This document shows, in pieces, positions 1 to 8,949 of a stretch of DNA of 34,337 nucleotides; within the stretch, counting starts at the first letter, position 1, and each line of letters opens with the position of its first letter. The stretch comes from Actinomycetospora chibensis (lineage in GTDB: Bacteria > Actinomycetota > Actinomycetes > Mycobacteriales > Pseudonocardiaceae). Below the pieces are notes generated by a model. It was not told the DNA's origin. It worked only from the letters and a program-made list of their open reading frames with translations, and did no database searches. Made by a program: the position numbers and the translations under genes. The stretch spans positions 1-34,337 of the forward strand of contig NZ_JAQZAM010000036.1 of NCBI RefSeq assembly GCF_028737215.1. The letters run 5' to 3'.

Positions 1-11
1 CGGCCGCCCCG

Positions 12-41
12 GTCGTCTGTGTGGAGGTCGTCCGTGTGGGG
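12..41. repeat. Imperfect 15-bp tandem duplication
   Basis: Two adjacent 15-mers (12-26 and 27-41), each starting GTCGTC, differ at two positions. They lie immediately downstream of the stop codon of the leftward gene ending at 42. No function is visible. Confidence 0.4.
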
Positions 42-818
42 TCAGTATCCGCCGGAGGACGAGTCGTCGTCCTGCGACGCGGCCCGGTGCCGCCCGCCGT
101 CGCCGTGCTGCGACCCGGAGTCCGACCCCGACCCCGACTCCGAGGGCCGCGCCGCGGCCACCGCGGCGGCGTCGGCGACGTCCGGGGTGCGGAACTCGCC
201 CGTCGTGGGCGTGCGGTCGGCCGCGAGCACGGCGCCGCCGCCGACCACCGCCACCCCGCCGCCCGCGAGAGCGCCGACCAGGGCCAGCGCGCCGGCGGTG
301 CGGGTGGGCAGCGTGACGCGGCGCCGACCGAGGTCCCGGCGACCGACGGCCTGGACCGGGTGCGACGGGGTGGGCGGCGCGAGGGCGCTCGGCACGGCCG
401 CGGGGAACGCGGGGCGCGGCGTGCCACCGGTCGTCGGCCCGGCGTCCGGGCGGCGGTCGGCCGCGGTACGCGGCACCGCGCCGCCGCCGGTGGCGGCGGG
501 CGAGGAGCCCGTCGGCGGGAGCCCGGACTGACGCACTCTCGCAGCGGCCAGAGCGATGGCCGCGAGGTCGAGGGGAGAGGTGGGCGGGTCGACCAGCGCC
601 GGGTCCGGACGCGGCTGCTGGATCCGCGTCTCCCCGGTGCGGGCGCCGGAGCGCCGCTCGGAGCGCGAGCGCCCGGCCCGGGGCAGGGGCCCCGACGGGT
701 GCTGCTCGCCGATGCCCTGCCGGGGCACCAGCTGCTCGAGGTCGGTCCGGTCGGTGGGGGTCGCCGGAGTAGGGGGAGGTGCCGCCGCTCGGGCGGTCGC
801 CGCACGGTGTCGGGACAT
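42..818 (-). CDS. Proline-rich single-pass membrane protein, function unknown
   Basis: I do not recognise a family. The 258-residue product has a long, Pro/Ala/Arg-rich, probably disordered N-terminal half (about 1-165). One hydrophobic Gly/Ala/Val-rich helix follows at about 174-200, preceded by a basic cluster (RRDLGRRR), which predicts an intracellular N-terminus. A short extracellular tail ends in Ser/Gly/Asp repeats, a His/Arg patch and SSSGGY. I chose the ATG at 818 because the sequence upstream in frame looks like non-coding leader. The layout resembles actinobacterial membrane-anchored proteins of unknown role. It is transcribed away from the 1387 gene, with a long divergent intergenic stretch between them. 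Confidence 0.6.
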   Translation of the reverse strand: MSRHRAATARAAAPPPTPATPTDRTDLEQLVPRQGIGEQHPSGPLPRAGRSRSERRSGARTGETRIQQPRPDPALVDPPTSPLDLAAIALAAARVRQSGLPPTGSSPAATGGGAVPRTAADRRPDAGPTTGGTPRPAFPAAVPSALAPPTPSHPVQAVGRRDLGRRRVTLPTRTAGALALVGALAGGGVAVVGGGAVLAADRTPTTGEFRTPDVADAAAVAAARPSESGSGSDSGSQHGDGGRHRAASQDDDSSSGGY

Positions 819-1386
819 GCGCGTCTCCGTCGCGTCGCCGCTCGACCTGGTCAGGGGGGAGCGAACCAGGTGCCGTGTCGTCGGTGGGGAGTCCGTCGCC
901 ACGGCGTTGAAGGCCCGTCCACGCTCGGTTCGGGGGCCACGCTCGCCGGACGGGCCAGGGCGGGACGAGCGCGGGTCCGGCAGCTGCACGAGCATCCGGA
1001 CAGCGCCCACACTAGGAGCCCGGGGAAGCCCCCCGACCCCGCCGGGTCACCCGTTCGAGGCGCGCGCGCAGGCCGTGTACTGCCTGTTCAGGAGGGCCGA
1101 CCGACGGTCACGCCCACAGTGCGGCGAGGTCTCGGTCCGGTCACGAAGTGACGCACGTCATAGCCAAGTGCGGCCTTTTGGACGAGAACCTGTCGCGAAG
1201 GGTCGTCAGACGGGTGGTCACAGTGAGGATCGCATCGCCGCACACCTCGACAGCGCCCGGACGAACAGGTTGCATCGGGAGCAACCCCCGACCGACGCGG
1301 GTCCGCGCCGGGGCCTCCCGCCCCGCCCAGACGCCGCGGCGACCACGGCGGTCCCGGTCGCCGGCCGGGCCCGCGGAGAGGCGTCG
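819..1386. other. Divergent intergenic region without a convincing gene
   Basis: This 568-bp stretch separates the leftward 42-818 gene from the rightward 1387 gene. Open frames exist, but their translations are Arg/Pro/Ala-rich and show no domain or well-placed ribosome binding site. Visible structure: a GTCAC-GAA-GTGAC palindrome at 1140-1152, and an inverted repeat GGTTGC-N7-GCAACC at 1268-1286. The stretch from about 1140 to 1230 is less GC-rich than the coding DNA and probably holds promoter elements. Confidence 0.5.
1268..1286. promoter_or_regulatory. Inverted repeat GGTTGC-N7-GCAACC, possible operator
   Basis: Perfect 6-bp arms (1268-1273 and 1281-1286) flank a 7-bp spacer about 100 bp upstream of the PPOX gene. 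The half-sites match those of the twin operator at 18350-18411, but the spacer there is 5 bp. It could be a related binding site, a small hairpin or chance. Confidence 0.3.
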
Positions 1387-2118
1387 ATGAGCGACCGGGA
1401 CTTCCCCCTCCCCGATCATCACGATCCCCATCCCGAACGTCCCGGCTCCGCCGGGGAGCACGTGCTGCAGGACGCGATGGGCACCGGGGCGCGGGCCGAG
1501 CGGTTCCTCTCCGACCAGATGAGCGACCGCCTCGTGCCCTCCATGCGGGAGTTCATCGCCCGCATGACGATGGCCTTCGTCGCGACGGCGGACGCCCACG
1601 GCGAGTGCGACTCGACGCTGCGCGCGGGCCCGCCCGGATTCCTGCGGGTGCTCGACGACCGGCGCGTCGCCTGGCCGGAGTACCGCGGCAACGGCGTCAT
1701 GGCGAGCCTCGGCAACATCACCGAGAACCCGCACGTCGGGCTCATGATGATCGACTTCACCGACGAGCTGATCGGGCTGCACGTCAACGGCGCGGCCCGG
1801 CTGGTGGAGGACGAGGAGCTGCGCCGCGAGCACCCCGACCTCCCGGTGGAGACCGTGCCCGGACGTCGCGCCAGCGTGTGGGTGGAGGTCACCGTCGAGG
1901 AGGCCTACATCCACTGCCGCAAGCACATCCCCCGGATGGTGCCGGTCGACGACCGCCGGGCCTGGGGTACCGACGACGTGCGCCGCAAGGGCGGCGACCA
2001 CTTCGGCGTCGCCGCGGCCCGGAAGGCCGCCGCGGCCTCCCAGGCGGAGATCGACGCGGCGCAGGCCGACCCCCGCGAGACGGTGCGCGCCGGGGCAGGG
2101 GCACCATCCGGGGAGTGA
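1387..2118 (+). CDS. Pyridoxamine 5'-phosphate oxidase-like flavin-binding protein
   Basis: The 243-residue protein matches the split-barrel PPOX-like family, which binds FMN or F420. After a charged N-terminus comes the first barrel strand region (about 55-80: FIARMTMAFVATADAHGECD). The conserved core follows, with the GxPGFLRVLDD, WPEYRGNGVMASLGNI and NPHVGLMMIDF segments, then a second strand block around GLHVNGAARLV and a late YIHCRKHIP segment. These are typical of PPOX proteins related to phosphohydrolase-associated or general stress enzymes. The ATG at 1387 has a purine-rich GGAGAGG just upstream. Its TGA overlaps the GTG of the next gene (GTGA), so the two are translationally coupled. 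The substrate cannot be read from the sequence; a redox or detoxification role is inferred. Confidence 0.85.
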   Translation: MSDRDFPLPDHHDPHPERPGSAGEHVLQDAMGTGARAERFLSDQMSDRLVPSMREFIARMTMAFVATADAHGECDSTLRAGPPGFLRVLDDRRVAWPEYRGNGVMASLGNITENPHVGLMMIDFTDELIGLHVNGAARLVEDEELRREHPDLPVETVPGRRASVWVEVTVEEAYIHCRKHIPRMVPVDDRRAWGTDDVRRKGGDHFGVAAARKAAAASQAEIDAAQADPRETVRAGAGAPSGE

Positions 2119-3179
2119 TCTCCGATCGGCACGCCTGGAGCAGGCCCGAGCTCGAGACGGTCGTTCCCGGCGTCCACCGCCTGCCGCTGCCGTTGCCCAC
2201 CGACGCGCTGCGGGCGGTCAACGTCTACCTGCTCGCCCCCGAGGACGGCAGCCCCCGGGGGGACGGCGCCGAACTGACCCTCGTCGACGGCGGCTGGGCG
2301 ATCGACGCCTCGCGCGACGTGCTCGGGCGCCTGCTCGGCGAGCTCGGCCTCGCGACCGGCGACGTACGGCGCTTCCTCGTCACGCACGTGCACCGCGACC
2401 ACTACAGCCAGGCCGTCGCGCTGCGCCGCGAGCACGGCGCCCGCGTGGCGCTCGGTGCCGGCGAGCGCGAGTCGCTGGAGACCGTGCGGACCCGTGAGGA
2501 CGGGCTGGACGCCCAGACCGCCGGGCTGGACCGGGCGGGGGCCCACGACCTCGCGACCGAGGTCCGGAGGTGGGTCGCCGCCGCCGAGGCCCCGCCGCCC
2601 GAGGACTTCACCGACCCCGACGAGTGGCTCGCCGACGGGCAGGAGCTGGCGGCCGGGGGACGCTCGCTCGTCGTCCGGGAGACCCCGGGGCACACCCGGG
2701 GGCACGTGGTGTTCGTCGACGAGACCACGGCGGACGCGGGGATGCTCTTCGCCGGCGACCACGTCCTGCCGCACATCACGCCGTCGATCGGCTTCGAGCC
2801 CGCCGCGAGGCCGGGCGCGCTCACCCGCTTCCTGACCTCGCTCGCGGCCCTGCGCGCCGAGCCGGACCGGATGCTGCTGCCCGCCCACGGCCCGGTGGCG
2901 CCGAGCGTCCACGACCGCGTCGACGAGCTGGTCGCCCACCACGACAAGCGTCTCGACGAGATCGCCGCGGCCGTCGCCGCCGGCGGATCCACCGCCCTCG
3001 AGGTCGCCGGCGCCATCCGCTGGACGCGCCGCGAGTACCACCTCGACGACATGGAGACGTTCAACCGCATGCTCGCGGTGCTGGAGACCGACGCGCACCT
3101 CGAGGTCCTCGCCGCGCAGGGCCGGGTGCGCCGCACCGCCGACGCGGACACGGGCGTCAACCACCACGCACCGGCCTGA
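2115..3179 (+). CDS. Metallo-beta-lactamase-fold hydrolase
   Basis: The 354-residue product is an MBL-fold hydrolase. The zinc signature HxHxDH is intact at residues 91-96 (THVHRDHYSQ). Further ligands appear in the GHTRGH, AGDHVLPH and LPAHGP segments, in the usual order. A C-terminal helical region (RVDELVAHHDKRLDEI, then a winged-helix-like segment) is typical of the LACTB2-like subgroup, which often acts on thioesters, RNA or cyclic substrates. The GTG start at 2115 overlaps the TGA of the PPOX gene by 4 bp, and GGGGAG lies just upstream. The pairing suggests a common pathway, but the substrate is unknown. Confidence 0.87.
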   Translation: MISDRHAWSRPELETVVPGVHRLPLPLPTDALRAVNVYLLAPEDGSPRGDGAELTLVDGGWAIDASRDVLGRLLGELGLATGDVRRFLVTHVHRDHYSQAVALRREHGARVALGAGERESLETVRTREDGLDAQTAGLDRAGAHDLATEVRRWVAAAEAPPPEDFTDPDEWLADGQELAAGGRSLVVRETPGHTRGHVVFVDETTADAGMLFAGDHVLPHITPSIGFEPAARPGALTRFLTSLAALRAEPDRMLLPAHGPVAPSVHDRVDELVAHHDKRLDEIAAAVAAGGSTALEVAGAIRWTRREYHLDDMETFNRMLAVLETDAHLEVLAAQGRVRRTADADTGVNHHAPA

Positions 3180-3299
3180 CGGTCACCTCCCGGACACGTC
3201 CCGGGCGCGCTTCTGGCGGCGCGGTACCGGGGTGCGGCGCTACGGTGGATGGTCGTCCCGGCACAACGACGCCGGACCTCGGAGCTGGAGAAGGCCTGC

Positions 3300-5789
3300 G
3301 TGACCCGAACGTCCTCGTCCGCCGCCGACGCCCCGCACCGTGACCGTCACGACGACGTCGTGGTGGGCACCGCCGTGGCACCCGATCCCGTCGCGGCCGA
3401 ACAGCCGTATGTTGCGATGCTCTACGGCAAGCTCGACGACCGTCGCGCCGAGACCGCAGGCCTGCTCGCGCGGGTGCTGCGCGACGAGACGACGGGGACG
3501 CCGCAGGCCGTCTCCGAGCGCGACGCCGCCGCGCAGATGTACTCCGAGCAGCTCGCGACGCTCTCCGCGGTCGAGAACGGGCTGTGCTTCGGGCGGCTCG
3601 ACCTCGACCCGGACCGCCCGCCGCCCCCGCCCGCCGACGGCGTCGGCGATCCCGACGTCGAGGGGCTCGACCAGGACGTCCTCTACGTCGGGCGCCTCGG
3701 CCTGCTCGACGAGGACCACGACTACGAGCCCCTGCTGATCGACTGGCGCGCGCCCGCGGCCCGGCCGTACTACACGGCCACCGCGGCCTCGCCCGACGGC
3801 GTGCGACGACGCCGCCACATCCGGTCGCGCAGCCGGCGGGTCACCGCGGTCGACGACGAGATCCTCGATCTCGACGAAGCCGCAGCGGCCGCCTCCTCGG
3901 GGGCCACCACCCAGCGCACCGGGCTGACCGGCGAGGCGGTGCTGCTCGCGGCGCTGTCGGCCGGGCGCACCGGGCGGATGGGCGACATCGTCGCGACGAT
4001 CCAGGGCGAGCAGGACCGGGTCATCCGCTCCAGCGCCAACGGCGTCGTCGTGGTCGAGGGCGGCCCCGGAACCGGCAAGACGGCCGTCGCCCTGCACCGG
4101 GCGGCGTACCTGCTCTACACCCACCGCCGCCAGCTGGCCCGCCGCGGCGTGCTCGTGGTCGGTCCCAACCCGACGTTCCTGCGCTACATCGAGCAGGTCC
4201 TGCCCTCGCTCGGCGAGACCAGCGTGCTGCTCTCGACGGTCGGCGAGCTCTACCCCGGCCTCGCCGCCCGCCGCGCCGAGCCGGCCCGGGCGGCGGCGCT
4301 CAAGGGTCACGCCGACATGACCAAGGTGCTCTCCACCGCGGTGCGCGACCGCCAGGAGCTGCCGCGGCGGCCGATCCAGCTCGTCGTCGACGGCGAGCCC
4401 GTGGTGCTCGACCGCGACCTCGTCGCCCAGGCCCGCACCCGCGCCCGGCGCACCCGCCGTCCGCACAACGACGCGAAGCGGACGTTCATCCGCGAGATCA
4501 CCGACCAGCTCGCCCGGCGCGAGGTCGACCGCGTGGGCCGCGACCTCGACGGCCGGTCGAACCTGCTCGACCGCGGCGACCTCGCCGATGTCCGGGCCGG
4601 GTTGCGCGCCGATCCGGACCTGCGGGCCGCGCTCGACGGCCTGTGGCCCACGCTCAGCCCGCCGCAGCTGCTCGCCGACCTGTGGACCTCCCCCCAGCGC
4701 CTGCGCGCGGCCACGCGCGGGTGGCGCGACGCCGACCGCGAGCAGCTCGCCCGCGACGCGCCGCCGGCCGATCTTTGCGACGGCGCCTGGTGGAGCCCGG
4801 CGGACGCGGTGCTGCTCGACGAGGTCGCGGAGCTCCTCGGCGAGGACGACACCGCCGCCCGCGAGGCCGAGGAGCGCAAGCGGGAGGCCGACGAGGCGTA
4901 CGCGGCCGGCGTCCTGGAGATCCTCGCGATGGAGGAGGACTGGGACCCCGAGCTGCTGCGTCCCACCGACGTCGTCGACGCCAGCGTGCTCGCCGACCGC
5001 ACCCGTGAAGCCACCTACGCCTCGGCGGCCGAGCGCGCCGCCGACGACCGCACCTGGACGTTCGGCCACGTGATCGTCGACGAGGCGCAGGAGCTCTCGC
5101 CGATGGCGTGGCGGGTCCTGATGCGCCGCTGCCCGAGCCGGTCGATGACGCTGGTCGGCGACGTCGCGCAGACCGGGGCGCGGGCCGGGGCGTCGTCGTG
5201 GGGCGAGGTGCTCTCGCCGTACGTCGCGCAGCGCTGGCGCCGCGAGGTGCTCACCGTCAACTACCGCACGCCGGCCGAGATCATGGCGGTCGCCGCCGAC
5301 GTGCTGGCCGCGATCGACCCGTCGGCCCGGCCGCCGGAGTCGGTCCGCGAGTCGGGCGTGGCGCCCCGCGCGGTGGCCACCTCCGAGGCCGGCCTTCTCG
5401 ACGCCGCGGTCGCGCAGGCCCGCAAGGCCCGCGAGGCGGTCGTCGACGCCGAGGGCGCCGGCCGCGTCGCCGTGCTCGCGCCCGCCGGCCGTGTCGACGC
5501 GCTGGCCGCCGCCCTCGGGGTGGCGGCCGGGCCGACGGGAGCCGGCGACGGCGGGCGGGCGGGCGACCCGACCGTCGACCTCGCGGCGGAGGTCGTCGTC
5601 TCCGAGGTCGCCGACGCCAAGGGCCTCGAGTTCGACGCGGTCGTGCTCGTCGACCCGGCCGGCGTGACGCACGACTCCCCGCGCGGTCTCAACGATCTGT
5701 ACGTCGCCCTCACCCGGGCCACACGTTCCCTGGTCGTGGTGCATCCGGGCCCGCTCCCGACGGTCCTCGACCGCCTCGAGTGGGAGTGA
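3300..5789 (+). CDS. helD: HelD-type ATPase acting on RNA polymerase (UvrD/Rep-like superfamily 1)
   Basis: The 829-residue protein has the HelD layout: an N-terminal coiled-coil arm with RNA polymerase secondary-channel character (about 20-90), a split superfamily 1 ATPase and a large insertion. Walker A (GGPGTGKTA) lies near residue 255, the Walker B/motif II DEAQE near 594, and the motif VI-like YVALTRATRSLVVVH near the C-terminus. HelD proteins dislodge stalled RNA polymerase from DNA. Some actinobacterial members (HelR) also displace rifamycins. I chose GTG 3300 because GGAGCTGGAGAAGG lies just before it; an in-frame ATG at 3249 has no such site. I see no clear rifamycin-associated inverted repeat upstream, so the HelR subtype is not supported. 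It is probably monocistronic. Confidence 0.88.
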   Translation: MTRTSSSAADAPHRDRHDDVVVGTAVAPDPVAAEQPYVAMLYGKLDDRRAETAGLLARVLRDETTGTPQAVSERDAAAQMYSEQLATLSAVENGLCFGRLDLDPDRPPPPPADGVGDPDVEGLDQDVLYVGRLGLLDEDHDYEPLLIDWRAPAARPYYTATAASPDGVRRRRHIRSRSRRVTAVDDEILDLDEAAAAASSGATTQRTGLTGEAVLLAALSAGRTGRMGDIVATIQGEQDRVIRSSANGVVVVEGGPGTGKTAVALHRAAYLLYTHRRQLARRGVLVVGPNPTFLRYIEQVLPSLGETSVLLSTVGELYPGLAARRAEPARAAALKGHADMTKVLSTAVRDRQELPRRPIQLVVDGEPVVLDRDLVAQARTRARRTRRPHNDAKRTFIREITDQLARREVDRVGRDLDGRSNLLDRGDLADVRAGLRADPDLRAALDGLWPTLSPPQLLADLWTSPQRLRAATRGWRDADREQLARDAPPADLCDGAWWSPADAVLLDEVAELLGEDDTAAREAEERKREADEAYAAGVLEILAMEEDWDPELLRPTDVVDASVLADRTREATYASAAERAADDRTWTFGHVIVDEAQELSPMAWRVLMRRCPSRSMTLVGDVAQTGARAGASSWGEVLSPYVAQRWRREVLTVNYRTPAEIMAVAADVLAAIDPSARPPESVRESGVAPRAVATSEAGLLDAAVAQARKAREAVVDAEGAGRVAVLAPAGRVDALAAALGVAAGPTGAGDGGRAGDPTVDLAAEVVVSEVADAKGLEFDAVVLVDPAGVTHDSPRGLNDLYVALTRATRSLVVVHPGPLPTVLDRLEWE

Positions 5790-6024
5790 CGCCGCTCCCG
5801 GTCCGGTAACGCCTGCCCCACGGGGTCCGAAGGATCCAGGTGGGCCGGGCGCGGTCGTCGCCCCCGCGGTGTCGCCGAGGCGCGGCGGCACACTGCGGGG
5901 CAACCCGCCGTTCGGGCGACGCGCCGCCTGGGAGGTCACGCAGACGAGGGACCCGGTCGTACGGGATGATCGGGGCCCAGAGGCGGCACCTCGGGAGGCC
6001 GCGGACCGGGAGGGAGGGCGGGCA

Positions 6025-7425
6025 GTGAGCACCGATACCGGCCCGCCCGCGACGGTCGGCGGCCGCTACACGGTCGGCGACCTCATCGGCCGCGGCGGCG
6101 CCGCGGACGTCTTCCGGGCCCGCGACGAGCTCCTCGGCCGCGACGTGGCCATCAAGATGTTCAACGCCGCGGGCTCGGTGGTCGCGGAGAACCCGTCCCC
6201 GGGCGATCCCGCCGACCCCGCGGAGAAGATCGGCGACATCGAGGAGGGCCAGGAGGCCCGCCACCGGCGCGAGGTCCTCACCCTCGCCGGGCTCTCGCAC
6301 CCCGGGCTCGTGACGGTCTACGACGTCGGCGACGAGGACGGCCGCGCGTACTTCGTCATGCAGCTCATCGAGGGCGACACGCTGGCGCAGCGGATCCGTT
6401 CGGGGCCGCTGACGGTCGTCGACGTCGTCGCGCTGGGTGCGGCGCTCGCCGACGCCCTCGCCTACGTGCACCGCCGCGGGGTGGTGCACCGCGACGTCAA
6501 GCCCGGCAACGTGCTGCTCGATGCGGAGGGCCGCGCCCACCTCTCGGACTTCGGGATCGCCGCCGTCCACGACGCCGCGCCCGTCACCGCCGCCGGCATG
6601 GTCATCGGCACGGCCTCGTACCTGAGCCCCGAGCAGGTCCGCGGCGAGCCGATCGACGGCGCCGTCGACATCTACGCGCTGGGCCTGGTGCTCATCGAGT
6701 GCCTCACCGGGCGCCGCGAGTACCCGGGCAACGCCCTCGAGGCCGCCGTGGCCCGCCTGCACCGCCGTCCCATGGTGCCGCCCGGGCTCCCGCCCGGCCT
6801 CGAGGTCCTGCTGACCGCGATGACCGCCGACGAGCCCGGCGACCGGCCGACCGCCGAGGAGACCGTCGCCGCCCTGCGGGGCGTGTCCCGCGAGGTCGGC
6901 ATGGAGGCCGAGACGGTCCTGTCGCCGGTGCTCATGAGCGCTCCGACGGGCGTGGTCGGCACGCCGGCGATGGCCGTCGGCCCGGCGACCGAGGCCCGCG
7001 CGCCCGAGCTCGAGGCCACCGGCGCCTCGCCGCTGGCCCGTCCGGGGCGCCGGCGCCGCCGGGTGGCGGCGGCCGTCGCGGCCGTGGCGGCGACGGTGCT
7101 CGTGGCCGGCTCGGCGGTCGCCTACGCCGTGCTCTCCGACGACCAGCCGCTGCCGCCGGTGCCCTCGGCCACCCTGGCGCCGCCCCCGCCGCCGCTGCCG
7201 GTGGTCCCGCAGGTCACGACGACCACGCAGGACGAGACCGAGGTGGCCACCGCGCCGCGCACCCGGCGCTCCACCACCACCACCCCGCGCCGGACGACCA
7301 CCACCACGACCACGACGACCACCACGACCGTCGCGCGCCCCCCGGTGGTCGTCCCGCCGCCGGTGGTCGAGGAACCGCCGGAGGTCACGACCACGACGAC
7401 GACCCTGCAGCGCCGCCAGCCCTGA
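6025..7425 (+). CDS. Membrane-anchored PknB-type serine/threonine protein kinase
   Basis: The 466-residue protein has a complete eukaryotic-type kinase domain (about 13-285). Visible residues are the glycine loop GRGGAADVF, catalytic Lys44 (VAIKMF), Glu83, HRD at 155-157 with DVKPGN, DFG at 175-177, SPEQ and a DIYALG segment. An Ala-rich linker, a basic stretch and one membrane helix (about 347-369) follow. The extracellular tail is Pro/Thr-rich, with Thr runs near 417-434 and 454-460, and has no PASTA repeats. That points to a kinase without a muropeptide sensor, whose tail may be wall-embedded or O-mannosylated. The GTG at 6025 has GGGAGGG upstream. It converges on eccB with a 20-bp gap. 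Confidence 0.9.
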   Translation: MSTDTGPPATVGGRYTVGDLIGRGGAADVFRARDELLGRDVAIKMFNAAGSVVAENPSPGDPADPAEKIGDIEEGQEARHRREVLTLAGLSHPGLVTVYDVGDEDGRAYFVMQLIEGDTLAQRIRSGPLTVVDVVALGAALADALAYVHRRGVVHRDVKPGNVLLDAEGRAHLSDFGIAAVHDAAPVTAAGMVIGTASYLSPEQVRGEPIDGAVDIYALGLVLIECLTGRREYPGNALEAAVARLHRRPMVPPGLPPGLEVLLTAMTADEPGDRPTAEETVAALRGVSREVGMEAETVLSPVLMSAPTGVVGTPAMAVGPATEARAPELEATGASPLARPGRRRRRVAAAVAAVAATVLVAGSAVAYAVLSDDQPLPPVPSATLAPPPPPLPVVPQVTTTTQDETEVATAPRTRRSTTTTPRRTTTTTTTTTTTTVARPPVVVPPPVVEEPPEVTTTTTTLQRRQP

Positions 7426-7445
7426 CCGGCCCCGAGCAGCCCTGA

Positions 7446-8900
7446 CTAGCCCCCGGCGGGCAGCGGGGTCAGCGCGTCGGTGATCGAGAGCACCGGGCCG
7501 ACCGGGAGCAGGCCGACCACCACGCCCGGCGCGGGCGGGAACGCCTCGCCGAGGCCGAGCGCAGCCGCGGTCTCGGGGTCGGGCACGGCGGAGGTCGTCC
7601 CGACCCCCGAGACGACCGTCGGGCTGCCCGGCGCGTCGGGACGGCCCGCGGGCACCGCGCGCACGGTGACCCCGCCGCCCGGGACCGCGACGGCGTCGAC
7701 CCGGTCGCCCGACCCGTCGGCCTGGGCGAGGGTGGTCGGAGGCACCGCCGTCGCGGGGGGCTCGGCCCCGACCGTGAGCACCACGGCACCGCCGCCGTCG
7801 GCGCTCGCGCAGGTGGTGGGCGCCTCGGCCATCGGCACGGCACGGGGCACCGGGTCGGGGTAGGCGCTCACGGCGATCCCGCGCGCGGTCCCGAGCGGGC
7901 GGAGCTGGCCGGGGGACACGACGGGCACGGGGGCGGCGGCCCGTGCCGGGTCGGCGTCCGAGAGACGCACGAGACGGGCGACGACCTCGGGCACCTCCTG
8001 CACGCCCTCACGCTGGACGACGTACCAGCGGTCCGGGGTGCCGGGGCCGACGAGGCGGACGACGCCACCCACGGGCTCGCCGGCCAGGAGGCCGCCCGGC
8101 GGGATCCCGCCCCGCCCCGCGATCACCGGCGCGACGATCGCCGGCCCCTCGGTGAGCGTGTTGAGCAGGCTGGTGCTCACCGGTCGGGGGAGCTGGCCCT
8201 CGAGGTCGAAGGCCACCACCACCGCCGGGTCGCGCAGGTCGAGGCGGGCGCGCACGCCGTCGTGCACCAGCCAGGTGCCGTCGAAGCGGTCGCGCAGCAG
8301 GAGGCCACGCCCGGGGCCCAGGGTCCGGCCGGGCGCCGAACCACCGGCGAGCACCGTCGTCCACACGCGCGGCTGTTCCCACGGGCGCGCCGCGCCGGGC
8401 CGGGGGCTGCCGGTGTCGCACACCGACCAGACCGGTGGCACCGGCGCCCCGGCCGGCGGCAGCGGCGGCGCGTCGACGATGCCGACCCCGCGCTCGCGGG
8501 GCGCGGTGGCGAGATCGGACTCGGCCACCTCGACCGGCTCCGGATCCCCCGCGGGCCCGCCCGCCGCGGCGAGCCCGGCCAGCACGAGCCGCGCCGAGGC
8601 GAGGTTGGGCACGGGGACCAGCCGGTCGGGCCCGTGGACGACGACGTAGAGCGCCCCGGAGCCCTCCGCCACCACGACACCGGCGGTGCGCCAGTCGGCA
8701 GGCCGGTCCAGGAGGCCCCATACCGCGGCCACCCCGAGCGCCAGTGCGGCGATCAGCACCCCGGCGAGCGTCGCCCGGTGCTGCGCGCGCAGCGGGTCGA
8801 CGCCGGGCACGGCCTGGCGCCGGACCAGCGCGGACTGCAGGCGGCGCAGCCCGAAGCGGTAGGCGTGGACCTGGTCGGAGGTCGTCGTGGGCGGGGGCAT
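7446..8900 (-). CDS. eccB: Type VII secretion system protein EccB
   Basis: At 484 residues it has the normal EccB length. The N-terminal cytoplasmic stretch carries the family hallmark QVHAYRFGLRRLQSALVRR. One membrane helix (about 44-66) leads into a large periplasmic domain with TAGVVVAEGSGALYVV, the LVPVPNLASARLVL segment and the family Cys residues (WSVCDT; PTTCASA). EccB is a core subunit of the ESX membrane complex with EccC, EccD and EccE. None of those, nor WXG70 substrates or mycosin, is in this window, so this copy appears isolated here. The ATG at 8900 is supported by the family N-terminus. It lies 49 bp downstream of the DUF4442 gene on the same strand and may share its transcript. 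Confidence 0.93.
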   Translation of the reverse strand: MPPPTTTSDQVHAYRFGLRRLQSALVRRQAVPGVDPLRAQHRATLAGVLIAALALGVAAVWGLLDRPADWRTAGVVVAEGSGALYVVVHGPDRLVPVPNLASARLVLAGLAAAGGPAGDPEPVEVAESDLATAPRERGVGIVDAPPLPPAGAPVPPVWSVCDTGSPRPGAARPWEQPRVWTTVLAGGSAPGRTLGPGRGLLLRDRFDGTWLVHDGVRARLDLRDPAVVVAFDLEGQLPRPVSTSLLNTLTEGPAIVAPVIAGRGGIPPGGLLAGEPVGGVVRLVGPGTPDRWYVVQREGVQEVPEVVARLVRLSDADPARAAAPVPVVSPGQLRPLGTARGIAVSAYPDPVPRAVPMAEAPTTCASADGGGAVVLTVGAEPPATAVPPTTLAQADGSGDRVDAVAVPGGGVTVRAVPAGRPDAPGSPTVVSGVGTTSAVPDPETAAALGLGEAFPPAPGVVVGLLPVGPVLSITDALTPLPAGG

Positions 8901-8949
8901 CTCGCCGGGGATCGTGGCACGCCCGGGGGCGCCGGGTGGCCCCTTCGGC

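Noticed and set aside
1148..1390. Small 80-codon frame before the PPOX gene
   Set aside because: It is Arg/Pro-rich without a ribosome binding site or recognisable domain, and it runs over the start of the real gene.
3180..3299. Rifamycin-associated element upstream of helD
   Set aside because: I found no long inverted repeat resembling it in the 120-bp leader.
3240..6032. A 930-codon open frame on the minus strand across helD
   Set aside because: It is the antisense shadow of a clearly conserved helicase gene. Its translation is Arg/Gly/Ala-rich with no domain.
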